From Providencia vermicola (GTDB lineage Bacteria > Pseudomonadota > Gammaproteobacteria > Enterobacterales > Enterobacteriaceae): a stretch of DNA of 64,000 nucleotides. Positions 23,931 to 34,064 of this stretch are shown here, piece by piece. Numbering within the stretch: the stretch's first letter is position 1; every line of letters starts with the position of its first letter. The position numbers and the translations under genes are program-made. The stretch is from positions 1,925,001 to 1,989,000 of the forward strand of contig NZ_CP048796.1 of NCBI RefSeq assembly GCF_010748935.1, given 5' to 3'. The notes beneath the pieces are model-generated. The model was not told the DNA's origin. It made no database searches and worked only from the letters and a program-made list of their open reading frames with translations.

Positions 23931-26900
23931 ATGGGTAAGGGTGGCGGCAAACAGCATACTCCGTATGAAGCGCCAAACGATTTAACATCACGACAAAAGT
24001 TATCAATTATTGACCTTGTGAGTGAGGGGCCAATTGAAGGGCCGGTCGGTGATTTGCAGGGAGTATTCTTAAATGATACGCCCGTTATTGATCAGTCAGG
24101 AAACAGTAACGTTAATGGAATGACGGCTCAATGGGTTTCTGGAACACTGGAGCAACCACCGTTAGAGGGCTTTGCTTCTTCATCCAGTGAGACCCCCGTG
24201 GGGGTAGAGGTGAAAAAAAGCACCCCCGTTACTCGCACGATCACATCACGAAATATTGACCGGCTTCGTTTAACGTTTGGCACACAGGCACTTGTTGAAG
24301 TTAAAGATAACGGGGATCGTGTTGGCACTTCTGTTGAGTTACAAATTCAAGTGCAACGCAATGGCGCTTGGGTGACAGAAAAAAATGTCACTATCCGAGG
24401 AAAAAGAAGTAATTCACCTTATTTGATGGCGGTTGTTATTGATAAATTACCACCGCCGCCATTCGGTGTACGCATAGTCAGGATCACGGAAGACAGTACA
24501 AGCGATAAGTTACAAAACAACACCATGTGGTCAAGTTATACTGAGATCACCGATATCATTCAAACCTATCCCGGCTCTGCGGTTGCAGGGCTTACTTTTG
24601 AGAGTGAGCAATTCGGTAACCAATTCCCACGCCGCAACTATCTTGTTAAAGGGCGCATTATTCAAGTGCCTGATAATTACGATCCTGAAACGAGAACTTA
24701 CTCCGGTATTTGGAGTGGCGTTTTTAAACCAGCATATACGAACAATCCGGCGTGGGTGCTACGAGATCTTTTAACCCACCCGATCTATGGAATGGGTAAG
24801 CGGCTTAATATTGCCATGATTGACAAGTTTGCTCTCTATGTCATTGCTCAACATAATGATCAGTTGGTGCCTGACGGCTTTGGCGGCAAAGAGCCTCGAG
24901 CGACCTGCAACGCTTACATTACCGATTTGCGAAAAGCTCATGACGTCATCAGTGATCTCTGTTCAATGATGCGCCTCATGCCTGTGTGGAACGGGCAGCA
25001 AATGACATTTGTTCAAGATCGCCCGAGCGACACAGTGTGGCCATACACAAATGCCAATGTCATCAATGGTCGATTTAACTACAGTTTTAGCCCATTAAAA
25101 GCACGTCATAATATTATCGAAGTGCGGTTTATTGACCCATCCAACGGATGGAAAACCAGTATTGAGCTGGTTTCTGATGATGCATTAGTTGCTAAATTTG
25201 GCCCTAATGTTTTAAGGGTGGATGCGTTTGGTTGTACCAGCCGAGGTCAAGCCCACCGGTATGGCTTATGGATCTTAGCCACGGAAAGATTGGAGTCTCA
25301 AACCGTTGATTTTAGTGTTGGCGCTGAAGGCCTACGGCACTTACCCGGTGATATTATTGAAATTATGGATAATGACTGGGTTTCTGAGCAAGTTGGTGGG
25401 CGTTTGCTTGCTATTGATGCTACTCAGAAAATATTCACATTAGACAGAGAAGTGACCCCACCAAAATCTGGTACCGCTATGATCTCGGTAATTAATGGCA
25501 CAGGAAAGCCGGAGCGCGTTAAAATTACAAGCTTCCTATCCGACAGCCAGATAAAAGTTGAACAAATGCCAAAAGGGGTCAGAGCTAAAGGCATTTGGGC
25601 GATAGCGCAACCTAATTTAGCAAGACGGCTATTTAGGGCAATGACCGTTTCTGATAATGGGGATGGCACCTATGCGATTACAGCGGTGCAGCATGTTCCA
25701 GAGAAAGAAGCGATTGTTGATCAGGGGGCTAAATTCGAACCGCTACCTGATACGCCTTTGGGTGGGTATTTACCCCCAGTTGAAAACCTTTCAGTTGAAG
25801 TTAGTCCCGACAATGAAAGCTGGCAAGTTGAGGCGAATTGGACGACATCAACTTCTGTACGTGGTGTTGACTTTCTTCTTAAGTTGACCCAAGCAGATCG
25901 CATTGTTGGTACCGCGAAAACATCGGATAACTTTTACCGCTTAGGCGGCTTGCCCCAAGGCAACTATATTTTGTCAGTGTCACCGCAAAACAAAGAAGGG
26001 CAAAAGGGGGTGCAATCATCAGTATCATTTGATATTAACCCACCGCCACCGCCGTCTTACATTGATGTTGAGCCGGGCTTTTTTAGCCTAGGGGTTATCC
26101 CTCACGTTGGCGGTCAAAATGCCCTGCGCTTGCAATATGAATTTTGGTTTTCCGAGAAGCAGATACAGAATATCAATGATGTTGAGTATCTAGCGGAATA
26201 CCTCGGTAGCGGTACGATGTGGGTTATTCAAGGAAGAAAGCTTAAAGCTGGCCAGACATATTATGTTTATGTCAGAACTGTAAACCCAGTGGGCAAATCG
26301 CAGTTTGTTGAAGCTAGAGGCAAGCCAGAGGATCGCGCTGATGAAATACTGGAAGTTATTGGCGATAATTTTCTTTCTACCGAAGCTGGCCAGAAAATGC
26401 AGGAGCAAATCGACTTCAACAAAGACCAAGTGGCCGACTTGAAAATTGACAGTGCAGTCTTTGAGCAGAAAATCATCGGTATTGATCGCGAGCTAGGTAC
26501 TGTCAATGAAGCAGTAATGATGAACACTCAGTTCAGTACAGAATTACATTTTAGCTTGAAAGAAGAAGTTGCTGATCGCAAAGCTGAGATATTCCGCATT
26601 GAACAAGTGCAAGTTACTGATAGAGAAGCTGCTGCGCGCTGGCAAGAGAAAATCAGTGCTGAAGTAAGCTATAACGCTGCTGAAATTCTCAATATCAAAG
26701 ATACTCAAACGAGCTATGAGAAAGCGACAGCTCAACAAATTAGTCAAGTTAAGGCGGAATTAGGAGAGACAAATAAAGAAGTTGGTGACATCAAAGGTCG
26801 TGTTACTACAGTCGAAACCGCAACAGTTGACTTGAAACAAGCGCAAGCGAAGTTTGAGCAGTCAACGACAGCAGAATTCGGGGAAATGCGTGGTTACATT

Positions 26901-28628
26901 ACTAACATTGAAACGTCACTGACTAACATCGAGTTTGCAGTATCAGAAGCGATTATGCAGACAACTGCACAAGTTAATGAAACTAACTCAGAGTTACTGA
27001 AAACGAAAGCAGAAGTCACTCGACTTGCAACAGCGACAGCAACAAATGAAAAAGCTACTGCACAATTAGTTGAAAGTGTAAAAGCGCAACATGATCAGTC
27101 AGAAGCTGAATTTATTGATGTGCGTAAGTCCATCGCTGAGAAAGACAAAGCACAGTCAGAGCGCACAGAACAAGTGCGCGCAGAACTCGGGAAAGACATC
27201 AACGCGAACAAAGATGAAATTGATAAAAACAAAGGGGAACTATCGAAAGTTAGTGCTGCTGTGACAAACAATACACAGTCAATCGCAACACTAGAAGAAA
27301 CGACAACTCAGATTAAGCAAACTCAACAAAGTCAGTACGATGATACTCAAGCCAGTATTGGTAAATTAACTGAAACAACCGCAAGCAACACAAAAGCGAT
27401 AACGGAAGTCAAAGAGCAGAGTCAGTCTCGCTTTGAAAGCAATGAAGCGACGATTGCAAACATGCAGCAAACAATTGTTAATGCTGAAAGCTCACTGTCT
27501 GAAATGGGTATGCAGTTGACTGCGGAGGTTGGAAATCAAGCAATTGAGCAACTGAGAATTAAAGCGTCAATTACTCGTTTAGATACAGTAACAGCTGACA
27601 AGTTTCAGGCATTCGCACAGTCATTCGAGAAAATTGAAACTCAATTCAATGATGTAAACTCAAGTATTACGACTCTCAAGAAAACTGTATCCGACAATGA
27701 GAAGTCACAAGCGGAAGTTAACGAGCTGATTAAATCAGAAATTGGTGAGAATAAAGCAGCAATTGAGAAGCGGGCAGAAACCTCTGTAGATCAACAAGGA
27801 AACTCTCGCGCTTACTTCAGCATTAAAGCGGGTGTATTGCATAACGGGCAATACTACGATGTTAAAATGATGATGAGTGCGCAGGTTAAAAACGGACAAG
27901 TTGTTACACAAATCGCTTTTGCCGCGGATGAGTTTATTATTTTTAATAATGCCAATGGTCAATTTGTTACTCCATTTGCCGTGGTTAACGGACAAGTATT
28001 TATTGGTTCTGGTTTTATTCAAGATGGTTCGATTACTAACGCTAAAATTGGCAATGTCATCCAATCCAATGACTTTAAAAAAGGAGAGAAAGGCTGGCAA
28101 ATACCTAAAAATGGTAACCCCGAGTTTAATGACGGGACATTTAGAGGAAAGGTCTACGCAACTGATGGTGACTTCAGAGGAACTGTCCACGCTGAAAAAT
28201 TCATTGGTGATGTTGCAACAGGAGTCTTATACAAAGGGGTGTCAAAGTATTTTTACAAACAATCCTATATGTCCATAGAAACATCAATCATCTATGTGGG
28301 TGGGATGCCCTATGACGTTGATTTGATTTTGCCAACAATGCATTTCGCATCAGAGCATAAGTCACCAGCAATTCATTATCCAATCAAGATTGAAGTATTC
28401 GCAAATGGAGTGAGTCAAAGTGTAATCACAACAACTGTTGACAGTCCAGATACAACATGGGCTGCTGTTGCATCTTGTTATATTAAAATACCCAAAATGC
28501 AAAAAGATACGGAAATCAAAATACGATTAACAGGCCAAGGCAGCGGCGGTGATAACTCTGATTGTACATTAAGAATCCACCCTGCACTTATACTCGCATG
28601 CAAGAGCAACGCACCATCATTCAAGTAA
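23931..28628 (+). CDS. Tail tip host-specificity protein gpJ
   Basis: 1565 residues; lambda J has 1132. The first 650 residues are the conserved hub (GKGGGKQHTPYEAPNDL..., DLVSEGPIEGPVGDL). Fibronectin-type beta domains follow to about 830. About 830-1280 is a long series of heptad-like segments rich in E, Q, T, K and A (for example TVETATVDLKQAQAKFEQ), which accounts for the extra length and should form a trimeric stalk. Around 1285-1365 is the DUF1983-type motif (FAADEFIIFN...NGQVFIG...DGSITNAKI). The last 150 residues are likely the receptor-binding tip. The variable C-terminus would decide host range. Confidence 0.95.
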   Translation: MGKGGGKQHTPYEAPNDLTSRQKLSIIDLVSEGPIEGPVGDLQGVFLNDTPVIDQSGNSNVNGMTAQWVSGTLEQPPLEGFASSSSETPVGVEVKKSTPVTRTITSRNIDRLRLTFGTQALVEVKDNGDRVGTSVELQIQVQRNGAWVTEKNVTIRGKRSNSPYLMAVVIDKLPPPPFGVRIVRITEDSTSDKLQNNTMWSSYTEITDIIQTYPGSAVAGLTFESEQFGNQFPRRNYLVKGRIIQVPDNYDPETRTYSGIWSGVFKPAYTNNPAWVLRDLLTHPIYGMGKRLNIAMIDKFALYVIAQHNDQLVPDGFGGKEPRATCNAYITDLRKAHDVISDLCSMMRLMPVWNGQQMTFVQDRPSDTVWPYTNANVINGRFNYSFSPLKARHNIIEVRFIDPSNGWKTSIELVSDDALVAKFGPNVLRVDAFGCTSRGQAHRYGLWILATERLESQTVDFSVGAEGLRHLPGDIIEIMDNDWVSEQVGGRLLAIDATQKIFTLDREVTPPKSGTAMISVINGTGKPERVKITSFLSDSQIKVEQMPKGVRAKGIWAIAQPNLARRLFRAMTVSDNGDGTYAITAVQHVPEKEAIVDQGAKFEPLPDTPLGGYLPPVENLSVEVSPDNESWQVEANWTTSTSVRGVDFLLKLTQADRIVGTAKTSDNFYRLGGLPQGNYILSVSPQNKEGQKGVQSSVSFDINPPPPPSYIDVEPGFFSLGVIPHVGGQNALRLQYEFWFSEKQIQNINDVEYLAEYLGSGTMWVIQGRKLKAGQTYYVYVRTVNPVGKSQFVEARGKPEDRADEILEVIGDNFLSTEAGQKMQEQIDFNKDQVADLKIDSAVFEQKIIGIDRELGTVNEAVMMNTQFSTELHFSLKEEVADRKAEIFRIEQVQVTDREAAARWQEKISAEVSYNAAEILNIKDTQTSYEKATAQQISQVKAELGETNKEVGDIKGRVTTVETATVDLKQAQAKFEQSTTAEFGEMRGYITNIETSLTNIEFAVSEAIMQTTAQVNETNSELLKTKAEVTRLATATATNEKATAQLVESVKAQHDQSEAEFIDVRKSIAEKDKAQSERTEQVRAELGKDINANKDEIDKNKGELSKVSAAVTNNTQSIATLEETTTQIKQTQQSQYDDTQASIGKLTETTASNTKAITEVKEQSQSRFESNEATIANMQQTIVNAESSLSEMGMQLTAEVGNQAIEQLRIKASITRLDTVTADKFQAFAQSFEKIETQFNDVNSSITTLKKTVSDNEKSQAEVNELIKSEIGENKAAIEKRAETSVDQQGNSRAYFSIKAGVLHNGQYYDVKMMMSAQVKNGQVVTQIAFAADEFIIFNNANGQFVTPFAVVNGQVFIGSGFIQDGSITNAKIGNVIQSNDFKKGEKGWQIPKNGNPEFNDGTFRGKVYATDGDFRGTVHAEKFIGDVATGVLYKGVSKYFYKQSYMSIETSIIYVGGMPYDVDLILPTMHFASEHKSPAIHYPIKIEVFANGVSQSVITTTVDSPDTTWAAVASCYIKIPKMQKDTEIKIRLTGQGSGGDNSDCTLRIHPALILACKSNAPSFK

Positions 28629-28646
28629 CTCAATCAGTTCAAAACA

Positions 28647-28669
28647 GGCCGCTTAATTGCGGTTTTTTT
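28647..28669 (+). terminator. Rho-independent terminator after gpJ
   Basis: GGCCGC (28647-28652) pairs with GCGGTT (28659-28664), then a run of T residues. It separates gpJ from the fibre gene. Confidence 0.75.
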
Positions 28670-28693
28670 ACGTCCAAATTTCAAGGAAATATT

Positions 28694-30229
28694 ATGTACA
28701 ACATCGGCACAGTCACAGCGACAGCAAATAGCACAAAATTAGTGGGAACAGGCACGAAGTGGAAAGAGAACATCAATCTTGTGCTTCCAATGCAATCGTT
28801 ACAAATCCAGATTGGTAACACTGTTCACAACAACAGCATTCACTCAATACAATCGAACACAGAACTAACGCTCAACTTTCCGCTTCCAGCGTCGCAAACT
28901 GGCGCTAAATACGTTATTTTCACAACAACAATGGATTCAATTTCAGCAGCAGCAAACGCGATTGTTGCAATGAACGTATCTAACGTACAGTTCAGTGATA
29001 TACAAAATCGCATCATGACTGAAAGTGGCGTGATTGATATTAAACTCCCTGATGGAACAGTTCGAAAAACACGCACAGAAGCAGAGCGGGATAAACTGCT
29101 AGACGGGAAGTTTGATAAAGCCGGAGGGACTATCACAAAAGATGGAGCTGCAATAACCCTGAAAAACACTAGTGATTACAAAAATCATTATATGCAATTT
29201 CAAAATGCAGATGGGAAACGCAGGGCATACATTGGATTCGGTTCTGATTCACACAAAGGCTTTTCTATTACAAATGATGATCTAGGCTCAACATTAGTTC
29301 TTAAAGATGGTGGTGCAACGTTAAATGGCGTTGATATCATGAGGGTTGGTGATTTCGGGGTGGGAGAGCCTATAGTATTAACAGCCAGTGATAATCTTGG
29401 TAAAACAACAAAGATGGGCATTTACATGCAGCCGTATACAGGGCAAGCTACCATCGCAAATGAATACCCAATCGAACGGGCTGGAACGTTGATAGTCACA
29501 CCTACAGGGGGAGGGAATGTATTACAAGAATATCGAGCACATAACAGCCCTGCGCTCATCTATTACCGCAGTATAAGCAACCAAGGTACATCAGTAAGTG
29601 TGCCTTGGATTTTACAATACAACACTGGTAACACAACAAAAGACTCAAATGGCAACTTAAAAGCCGCATCTCCGATTGTTAAAGTTTTTGCTGATCACAT
29701 TGAGCTTAACGAAGAGTCAGAAGGCGTTGAACTCGAAAAGCTCGGCACTGGTCGCTATAAGCTGAAAGGCGTACTCGGTATGAATTCCGATGCTAGCTGG
29801 GGTGGTATTCATGGCGGCATGGTCATCCCAAATGGTATTAACAATCTACCATTAGTTTGGGGTAGCTTTGATGTATTGCCCGATGGCGATATTATCATCG
29901 AAACACGCTATCGCAAGCATGAGTTAAATGAGCGTCAAGAAGCTGAGCGTTTAATGACTTATCCTGAGTTTCTGAAAGATGAGCTTGTTGAAGTTGACAC
30001 TGAAGAAGGCAAGAAAGAAAAGCTACTTAAAGTTGAGCGCGAAGACTATGAGTATTGCGATATTCCCAACGGACACTGGATCGACGTTCGCGTAAACATG
30101 CCATCCAGCTCTATCTACAACCTCAAGCAAGCAGAAGCAGAGCGATTAGCAAAAGAAGCCGCAGAGAAGCAAGCTGAAGAAGAGGCTAAGAAGGCTGAAT
30201 TGGAAGTGGAGGAAGGCGATGATATATAG
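28694..30229 (+). CDS. Side tail fibre protein
   Basis: 511 residues from ATG 28694, with AAGGA 6 bases upstream; the frame extends back to 28562 inside gpJ without support. The N-terminus (MYNIGTVTATANSTKLVGTGTKW) is the domain by which such fibres attach to the tail in related phages. A repeat-like shaft follows (VDIKLPDGTVRKTRTEAERDKLLDGKFDKAGGTI). The C-terminal end is highly charged and helical (AEAERLAKEAAEKQAEEEAKK), like fibre proteins fused to an assembly-chaperone-like tail. No separate fibre-assembly gene follows; the phage ends about 100 bases later. Confidence 0.82.
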   Translation: MYNIGTVTATANSTKLVGTGTKWKENINLVLPMQSLQIQIGNTVHNNSIHSIQSNTELTLNFPLPASQTGAKYVIFTTTMDSISAAANAIVAMNVSNVQFSDIQNRIMTESGVIDIKLPDGTVRKTRTEAERDKLLDGKFDKAGGTITKDGAAITLKNTSDYKNHYMQFQNADGKRRAYIGFGSDSHKGFSITNDDLGSTLVLKDGGATLNGVDIMRVGDFGVGEPIVLTASDNLGKTTKMGIYMQPYTGQATIANEYPIERAGTLIVTPTGGGNVLQEYRAHNSPALIYYRSISNQGTSVSVPWILQYNTGNTTKDSNGNLKAASPIVKVFADHIELNEESEGVELEKLGTGRYKLKGVLGMNSDASWGGIHGGMVIPNGINNLPLVWGSFDVLPDGDIIIETRYRKHELNERQEAERLMTYPEFLKDELVEVDTEEGKKEKLLKVEREDYEYCDIPNGHWIDVRVNMPSSSIYNLKQAEAERLAKEAAEKQAEEEAKKAELEVEEGDDI

Positions 30230-30240
30230 TGTAATTGTGT

Positions 30241-30273
30241 CGTCATTTTACCGTCATTTTACCGCCATTTTAC
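30241..30273 (+). repeat. Three tandem 11-bp repeats, candidate integrase arm sites
   Basis: CGTCATTTTAC occurs at 30241-30251 and 30252-30262, and as CGCCATTTTAC at 30263-30273. They lie between the last phage gene and the tRNA at the right prophage end. Repeated arm-type integrase sites are found in this position next to the core in lambdoid attachment sites. Function is inferred from place and repetition. Confidence 0.5.
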
Positions 30274-30292
30274 CTTTTTAAAATTTTACCCA

Positions 30293-30322
30293 CAAAAAAA
30301 CCAACCCTAACAGGTTGGTTTC
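30293..30322 (-). terminator. Terminator of proL
   Basis: On the minus strand AACCAACC pairs with GGTTGGTT and is followed by a run of T residues (plus-strand A-run at 30294-30300). It lies 13-42 bases beyond the CCA end of the tRNA. Confidence 0.85.
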
Positions 30323-30334
30323 CCTATAAAAAAT

Positions 30335-30411
30335 TGGTCGGCATGATAGGATTTGAACCTACGACCCCCGACACCCCATGACGGTGCGCTACCAAGCTGC
30401 GCTACATGCCG
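30335..30411 (-). tRNA. proL: tRNA-Pro (GGG anticodon), prophage attachment gene
   Basis: On the minus strand the acceptor stem CGGCATG (from 30411) pairs with CATGCCG, followed by A and an encoded CCA (30337-30335). The anticodon arm CCGTC-ATGGGGT-GTCGG gives anticodon GGG with the U-U mismatch also present in E. coli proL. The T arm GTAGGTTCAAATCCTAT is complete. Synteny with yejM supports proL. The phage genes end just beyond its 3' end, so attR is probably within the 3' half, leaving an intact tRNA here. Confidence 0.95.
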
Positions 30412-30483
30412 AACTGCCATAATAGTACTCATTTTCCCCATTAAAGCAAGACTTGAGTTGCACGACTGATTGATTTTTAAACG

Positions 30484-32202
30484 TTAATTTTCATTAAATC
30501 GCTTAAGCTCAGTAAAGATTTTTAGTAGCTGAGCAAGATCCGGTTTTTGGTCTTTCATTTCTTTACCCTGCAAGTCATAGATACTAAATTGACCATTTTT
30601 ATCCATATATAAGGTTGCATCATCCGTTGTGATCACGACATCGTTATCATCCCCAGTAATGATCCAAGGGAATTTACGTTCTGGGCTGAATAAATCCTCG
30701 CCTTGGCTGTAGTCATCTGGGGAGTTAGAGACATGCAGCAACCGTTGCATAATTGTTGTCAATACATCTTGATGACTGGTGAGCTTATCAATTTGCTGGC
30801 TAGGTGTATTCGGCCAATAGATAAATAATGGAACTTGCATTTTTTCACGTGCAAAACGTTTCTGATTAAACCAGTCAGTGGTTTCGGATTGCTCAGCACC
30901 ATTATAATTCGCGGTAATCACCACGATAGTATTTTTCATCCGCCCATCACGTATCAATGTTTCAATAACTTGATTGATTTGGGCATCCGTTTGTTGACTA
31001 CCTGGCTGGCCTTTTATGTTCAAAAATGAGAACCAAGGCGATTCATTTTTCAAATTAGTCAGCCATGACGTCCATTGTGTAATGGTCTGCGCGTCGCTAT
31101 CGGCTGCTTTTGCTGGCAACGAATAATCCGCCAAGATAGCTTGACGAAACAGCGGTGAATTAAACCCATCGGTAGAGAACAGACCGAATTGATAGCCTTG
31201 ATGTTGTAACGCCTGTATGAGTACAGAAGCATTACGTTCATTCAGAATATTATCAAAGTAGCTAGCGGAAATACCGTAGAACAGGCCGAATAGGGCCGTA
31301 TCATTACGTAAACCAGTCGTATAATGGTTAGTAAACTCGGTACTCATATCTTTAAAGGCGTTCAACGATGACATGTCATCTTGCTGCTTTTTATCGCCTA
31401 AATCGTCCACCACAATGAGCAGTAAATTATAGCCTATACCTTGGTCATAGTAGCTAAGTGGTTTCAATGGGTACTGGACTTTTAACGCTGTAGGGCTACC
31501 TTGCTGGAATACACGATTTTGATGTTCGGATAAGTCTAACAGTCCATATCGGTCAAGGAGTTTTCTGGCGGTCATAGGCTGAGACAGTGGGTAGTTATAG
31601 CGCTGCATCGTGATAGGACGATAAAAATTGGCATCTGACCATGCATACATCAAATGAGACATAACAAAGGTCGCGATGAAAAATCCAGCTAAAGGCTTAC
31701 CAAAAGTTTGTCGGTTCAGACTACGTAATTTTTGCCAACTCCAAGTTGCGAATAACATTTGCACTAAGAAGATGATCGGAATAACAATAAACATAAGTTG
31801 CCATTCACGTGCCATTTCCCCTTGTTCAGGGTTAATGACGAGATCCCATACTTGTGGTGTTAGATGCAGGCCAAATTGGCTAAAGACACGAATATCAAAG
31901 ATTAACAATGTGGTGCCAGCAGTCGCAAGGGCAACACAAATTAGCCTCAGCAACCGCTGAGACATGACAATAAAGGTCAGTGGAAAAACGATGAGTAAGT
32001 AGCAAGCAAAGACAACGAAGCTAAAATGTCCTATCCAACTGACGAAGGCAAAAATACGCCCAGCAAGTGTGTCGGGCCAATCAAAAATAAACAGATAGCT
32101 ACTACTTAGTCCCAGACTAAGTAGGATATTGAAAAGAGCAAACCAGTGCCCCCAACTGATCATCTGGGAGACTTTGTCACGGTAGCGCTGATGGGTCACC
32201 AT
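30484..32202 (-). CDS. yejM: Inner membrane sulfatase-like protein YejM (PbgA/LapC)
   Basis: 572 residues, versus 586 in E. coli. The N-terminus (MVTHQRYRDKVSQMISWGHWFALFNILLSLGL) is nearly the same as E. coli. Five membrane segments lie within residues 15-190, followed by a periplasmic alkaline-phosphatase/sulfatase-fold domain (about 250-570). In E. coli this essential protein senses periplasmic-leaflet lipopolysaccharide and, with LapB, controls FtsH degradation of LpxC. The family has lost the usual metal ligands of sulfatases. It follows yejL on the same strand with a 21-base gap, so they are likely co-transcribed toward proL. Confidence 0.95.
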   Translation of the reverse strand: MVTHQRYRDKVSQMISWGHWFALFNILLSLGLSSSYLFIFDWPDTLAGRIFAFVSWIGHFSFVVFACYLLIVFPLTFIVMSQRLLRLICVALATAGTTLLIFDIRVFSQFGLHLTPQVWDLVINPEQGEMAREWQLMFIVIPIIFLVQMLFATWSWQKLRSLNRQTFGKPLAGFFIATFVMSHLMYAWSDANFYRPITMQRYNYPLSQPMTARKLLDRYGLLDLSEHQNRVFQQGSPTALKVQYPLKPLSYYDQGIGYNLLLIVVDDLGDKKQQDDMSSLNAFKDMSTEFTNHYTTGLRNDTALFGLFYGISASYFDNILNERNASVLIQALQHQGYQFGLFSTDGFNSPLFRQAILADYSLPAKAADSDAQTITQWTSWLTNLKNESPWFSFLNIKGQPGSQQTDAQINQVIETLIRDGRMKNTIVVITANYNGAEQSETTDWFNQKRFAREKMQVPLFIYWPNTPSQQIDKLTSHQDVLTTIMQRLLHVSNSPDDYSQGEDLFSPERKFPWIITGDDNDVVITTDDATLYMDKNGQFSIYDLQGKEMKDQKPDLAQLLKIFTELKRFNEN

Positions 32203-32223
32203 ACTGTTTATTTCATTATCTAT

Positions 32224-32451
32224 TTAGTGGGATTTGTCATCTTTAACAGAAGACAGTAAAGCATTGGCGAATGAGTCTGCAATCATTTTACGCTGTGCTG
32301 GTGCAACTGACGTGTTGAGCAGATTGGTCACCATATTGCCTAACACCATAAGTGAGAGATCTACAGGAGTATGGTTTTTTTCTAACACGCTGACAAGTTC
32401 AGCAAGTAGAGTTTCAACTTTTTCATCGCTATAGCGAGATGACTGTGGCAT
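32224..32451 (-). CDS. yejL: YejL, conserved small protein (UPF0352)
   Basis: 75 residues from ATG 32451, matching the E. coli start MPQ.SRYSD; a further ATG at 32463 adds four residues. [25 protein letters not shown] is almost the E. coli sequence. Function is unknown. It is divergent from yejK and upstream of yejM. Confidence 0.92.
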   Translation of the reverse strand: MPQSSRYSDEKVETLLAELVSVLEKNHTPVDLSLMVLGNMVTNLLNTSVAPAQRKMIADSFANALLSSVKDDKSH

Positions 32452-32693
32452 AAATTCTGACATCCTAAATTAGTAAAAGCCCACCTATGATAGCGTATAG
32501 CGGGATGATTTTCTTCTTTCTTAGCAAGAAATTTATCTTTGAGTGATAATAATGCTTATTAAGATTATTCGAATGAGTATTAGTTCAGCATTTAGGTGTA
32601 AAAATAGGCGCAAATGACAGTTTCGGTTGCAGATAAATAGTATCAGTGTTTGAATACGCGCGAGAATATTTCTGCTTGAATAAGGAGCCTACA

Positions 32694-33695
32694 ATGAGTC
32701 TGGAAATTTCCCAGATAGCTTTACATCAGTTGATTAAACGTGATGAACAGACACTTGAAGTCATGTTGCGCGATTCTTTATTGTCAACCGATAACGTTGT
32801 ACAAGACATGATGGCAGAATTACACCGAGTATATAGCGCAAAAAGTAAAGCTTTTGGTGAGTTTAATGAAGAAAGCGAGCTGGCCGATGCGTTGAAACTG
32901 TTGCGTAAAGGTGAAGAAGAATTTCTTGGCTTTAGTCGAGCAATGACCGTGCGTTTAAAAGATGAATTGGCTAAATATCCCTTTGCTGAAGGTGGGGTCG
33001 TGTTATTTTGCCAATACCGTTATCTTGCTGTTGAATATTTATTAATCGCGGTGCTCAGTAGTTGCGATAGTATGTTTGTAACCGACAGCCTCGATTTATC
33101 GACCACGCATTACCTCGATATTCCTCATGCAGACATTGTTGCTCGTATCGATTTAACGGAATGGGAAACCAATCCCGAATCTACACGCTATTTGACCTTT
33201 TTAAAAGGGCGTGTTGGTCGTAAAGTATCTGATTTTTTTATGGATTTCTTGGCTGCGTCAGAAGGTTTGAATGCAAAAGTACAGAATAAAGGGCTAGTGC
33301 AGGCGCTCGATGATTTTTGCGATAATGCGCAAATGGATAAGAACACACGTCAAGCTTATCGTCAGCAAGTGCATGCATATTGTACGGAACAGTTACAATC
33401 CGGCGAAGAAATTGAGTTACAAGCACTGTCTAATGAGTTACCAATAGTAGAAGAACAGAGTTTTGGTGATTTTGCCCGTCAAAATGATTATCAGTTAGAA
33501 GACAGTTTTCCTGCGGATAGAGGCACATTAAAACAGCTGACTAAATTCTCGGGAAGTGGCGGGGGAATCACGATCAGTTTTGATGCGATGTTGATGGGAG
33601 AACGTATTTTTTGGGATCCAGTGACGGACACTCTGACTATTCGCGGTACACCACCGAATTTACGTGATCAGCTACAGCGTCGTGGTGGAAAATAA
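32694..33695 (+). CDS. yejK: Nucleoid-associated protein YejK (NdpA)
   Basis: 333 residues from ATG 32694 (AAGGAG 8 bases upstream; the frame opens at 32646). The sequence follows E. coli NdpA closely, including [41 protein letters not shown] and the end [12 protein letters not shown]. The family is a nucleoid protein reported to interact with topoisomerases. A perfect palindromic terminator follows. Confidence 0.95.
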   Translation: MSLEISQIALHQLIKRDEQTLEVMLRDSLLSTDNVVQDMMAELHRVYSAKSKAFGEFNEESELADALKLLRKGEEEFLGFSRAMTVRLKDELAKYPFAEGGVVLFCQYRYLAVEYLLIAVLSSCDSMFVTDSLDLSTTHYLDIPHADIVARIDLTEWETNPESTRYLTFLKGRVGRKVSDFFMDFLAASEGLNAKVQNKGLVQALDDFCDNAQMDKNTRQAYRQQVHAYCTEQLQSGEEIELQALSNELPIVEEQSFGDFARQNDYQLEDSFPADRGTLKQLTKFSGSGGGITISFDAMLMGERIFWDPVTDTLTIRGTPPNLRDQLQRRGGK

Positions 33696-33710
33696 GTGTA
33701 TGTTGAAAAT

Positions 33711-33738
33711 AAATAACGCCGCAATTGCGGCGTTATTT
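33711..33738. terminator. Bidirectional terminator between yejK and rplY
   Basis: Perfect 12-bp arms (AAATAACGCCGC / GCGGCGTTATTT) with an AATT loop. The T-rich ends on both strands suit the convergent genes. Confidence 0.85.
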
Positions 33739-33782
33739 ACTCGGCGTCCCGATAAATTCTAAAGCTCGGCTTGTGGCTTTAA

Positions 33783-34064
33783 TTAAACGCGCAGGAAGTC
33801 AATGTGCGTCACTTTTGGTTTGAACGGGTGACGTTGAACAGCCTGAACTTTGACTTTAGTTTCTTTACCATCGATAACCAGGTTCAGAACTTCATAAAAT
33901 TCTGCTTTACCTTCTTGGTTAATCACTTCATCGTGGCTAAGAGTCACAGAGATAGCTTCTTGGTTGCCACCGTAAACGATAGCTGGAAGCTGGTTTGCTC
34001 TGCGCAGGCGGCGGCTCGCACCCTTACCCTGCTCTTTACGTGCAATTGCATTGATAGTTAACAT
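33783..34064 (-). CDS. rplY: Ribosomal protein L25
   Basis: 93 residues from ATG 34064; an upstream ATG at 34082 would add six residues not found in homologues. [32 protein letters not shown] and [18 protein letters not shown] identify the short enterobacterial L25, which binds 5S rRNA. The gene is monocistronic, between radD and yejK, as in E. coli. Confidence 0.96.
   Translation of the reverse strand: MLTINAIARKEQGKGASRRLRRANQLPAIVYGGNQEAISVTLSHDEVINQEGKAEFYEVLNLVIDGKETKVKVQAVQRHPFKPKVTHIDFLRV

Larger units (their letters stand above)
1..30334 (+). mobile_element. Lambda-like prophage, right part (left end outside window)
   Basis: A continuous block of phage genes in lambda order, nearly all on the plus strand: Q, lysis, cos, terminase, head, tail, fibre. 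Integrase, repressor and replication genes are not present and should lie to the left, which fits the integrated lambda order. The right limit is placed at the 3' end of the proL tRNA (30335), the first host gene. The exact junction is uncertain by some tens of bases, because the tRNA 3' end and its terminator may belong to either side. All late genes from terminase to fibre are open and full length, so the morphogenesis module looks functional. Two genes unrelated to virion assembly (3233-4030, 20988-21857) and a GrlR-like gene (4208-4528) are accessory cargo. Confidence 0.93.

Noticed and set aside
28562..28693. Extension of the tail fibre frame back into gpJ
   Set aside because: The extension overlaps the gpJ end and the terminator and lacks a ribosome site; AAGGA before ATG 28694 decides the start.
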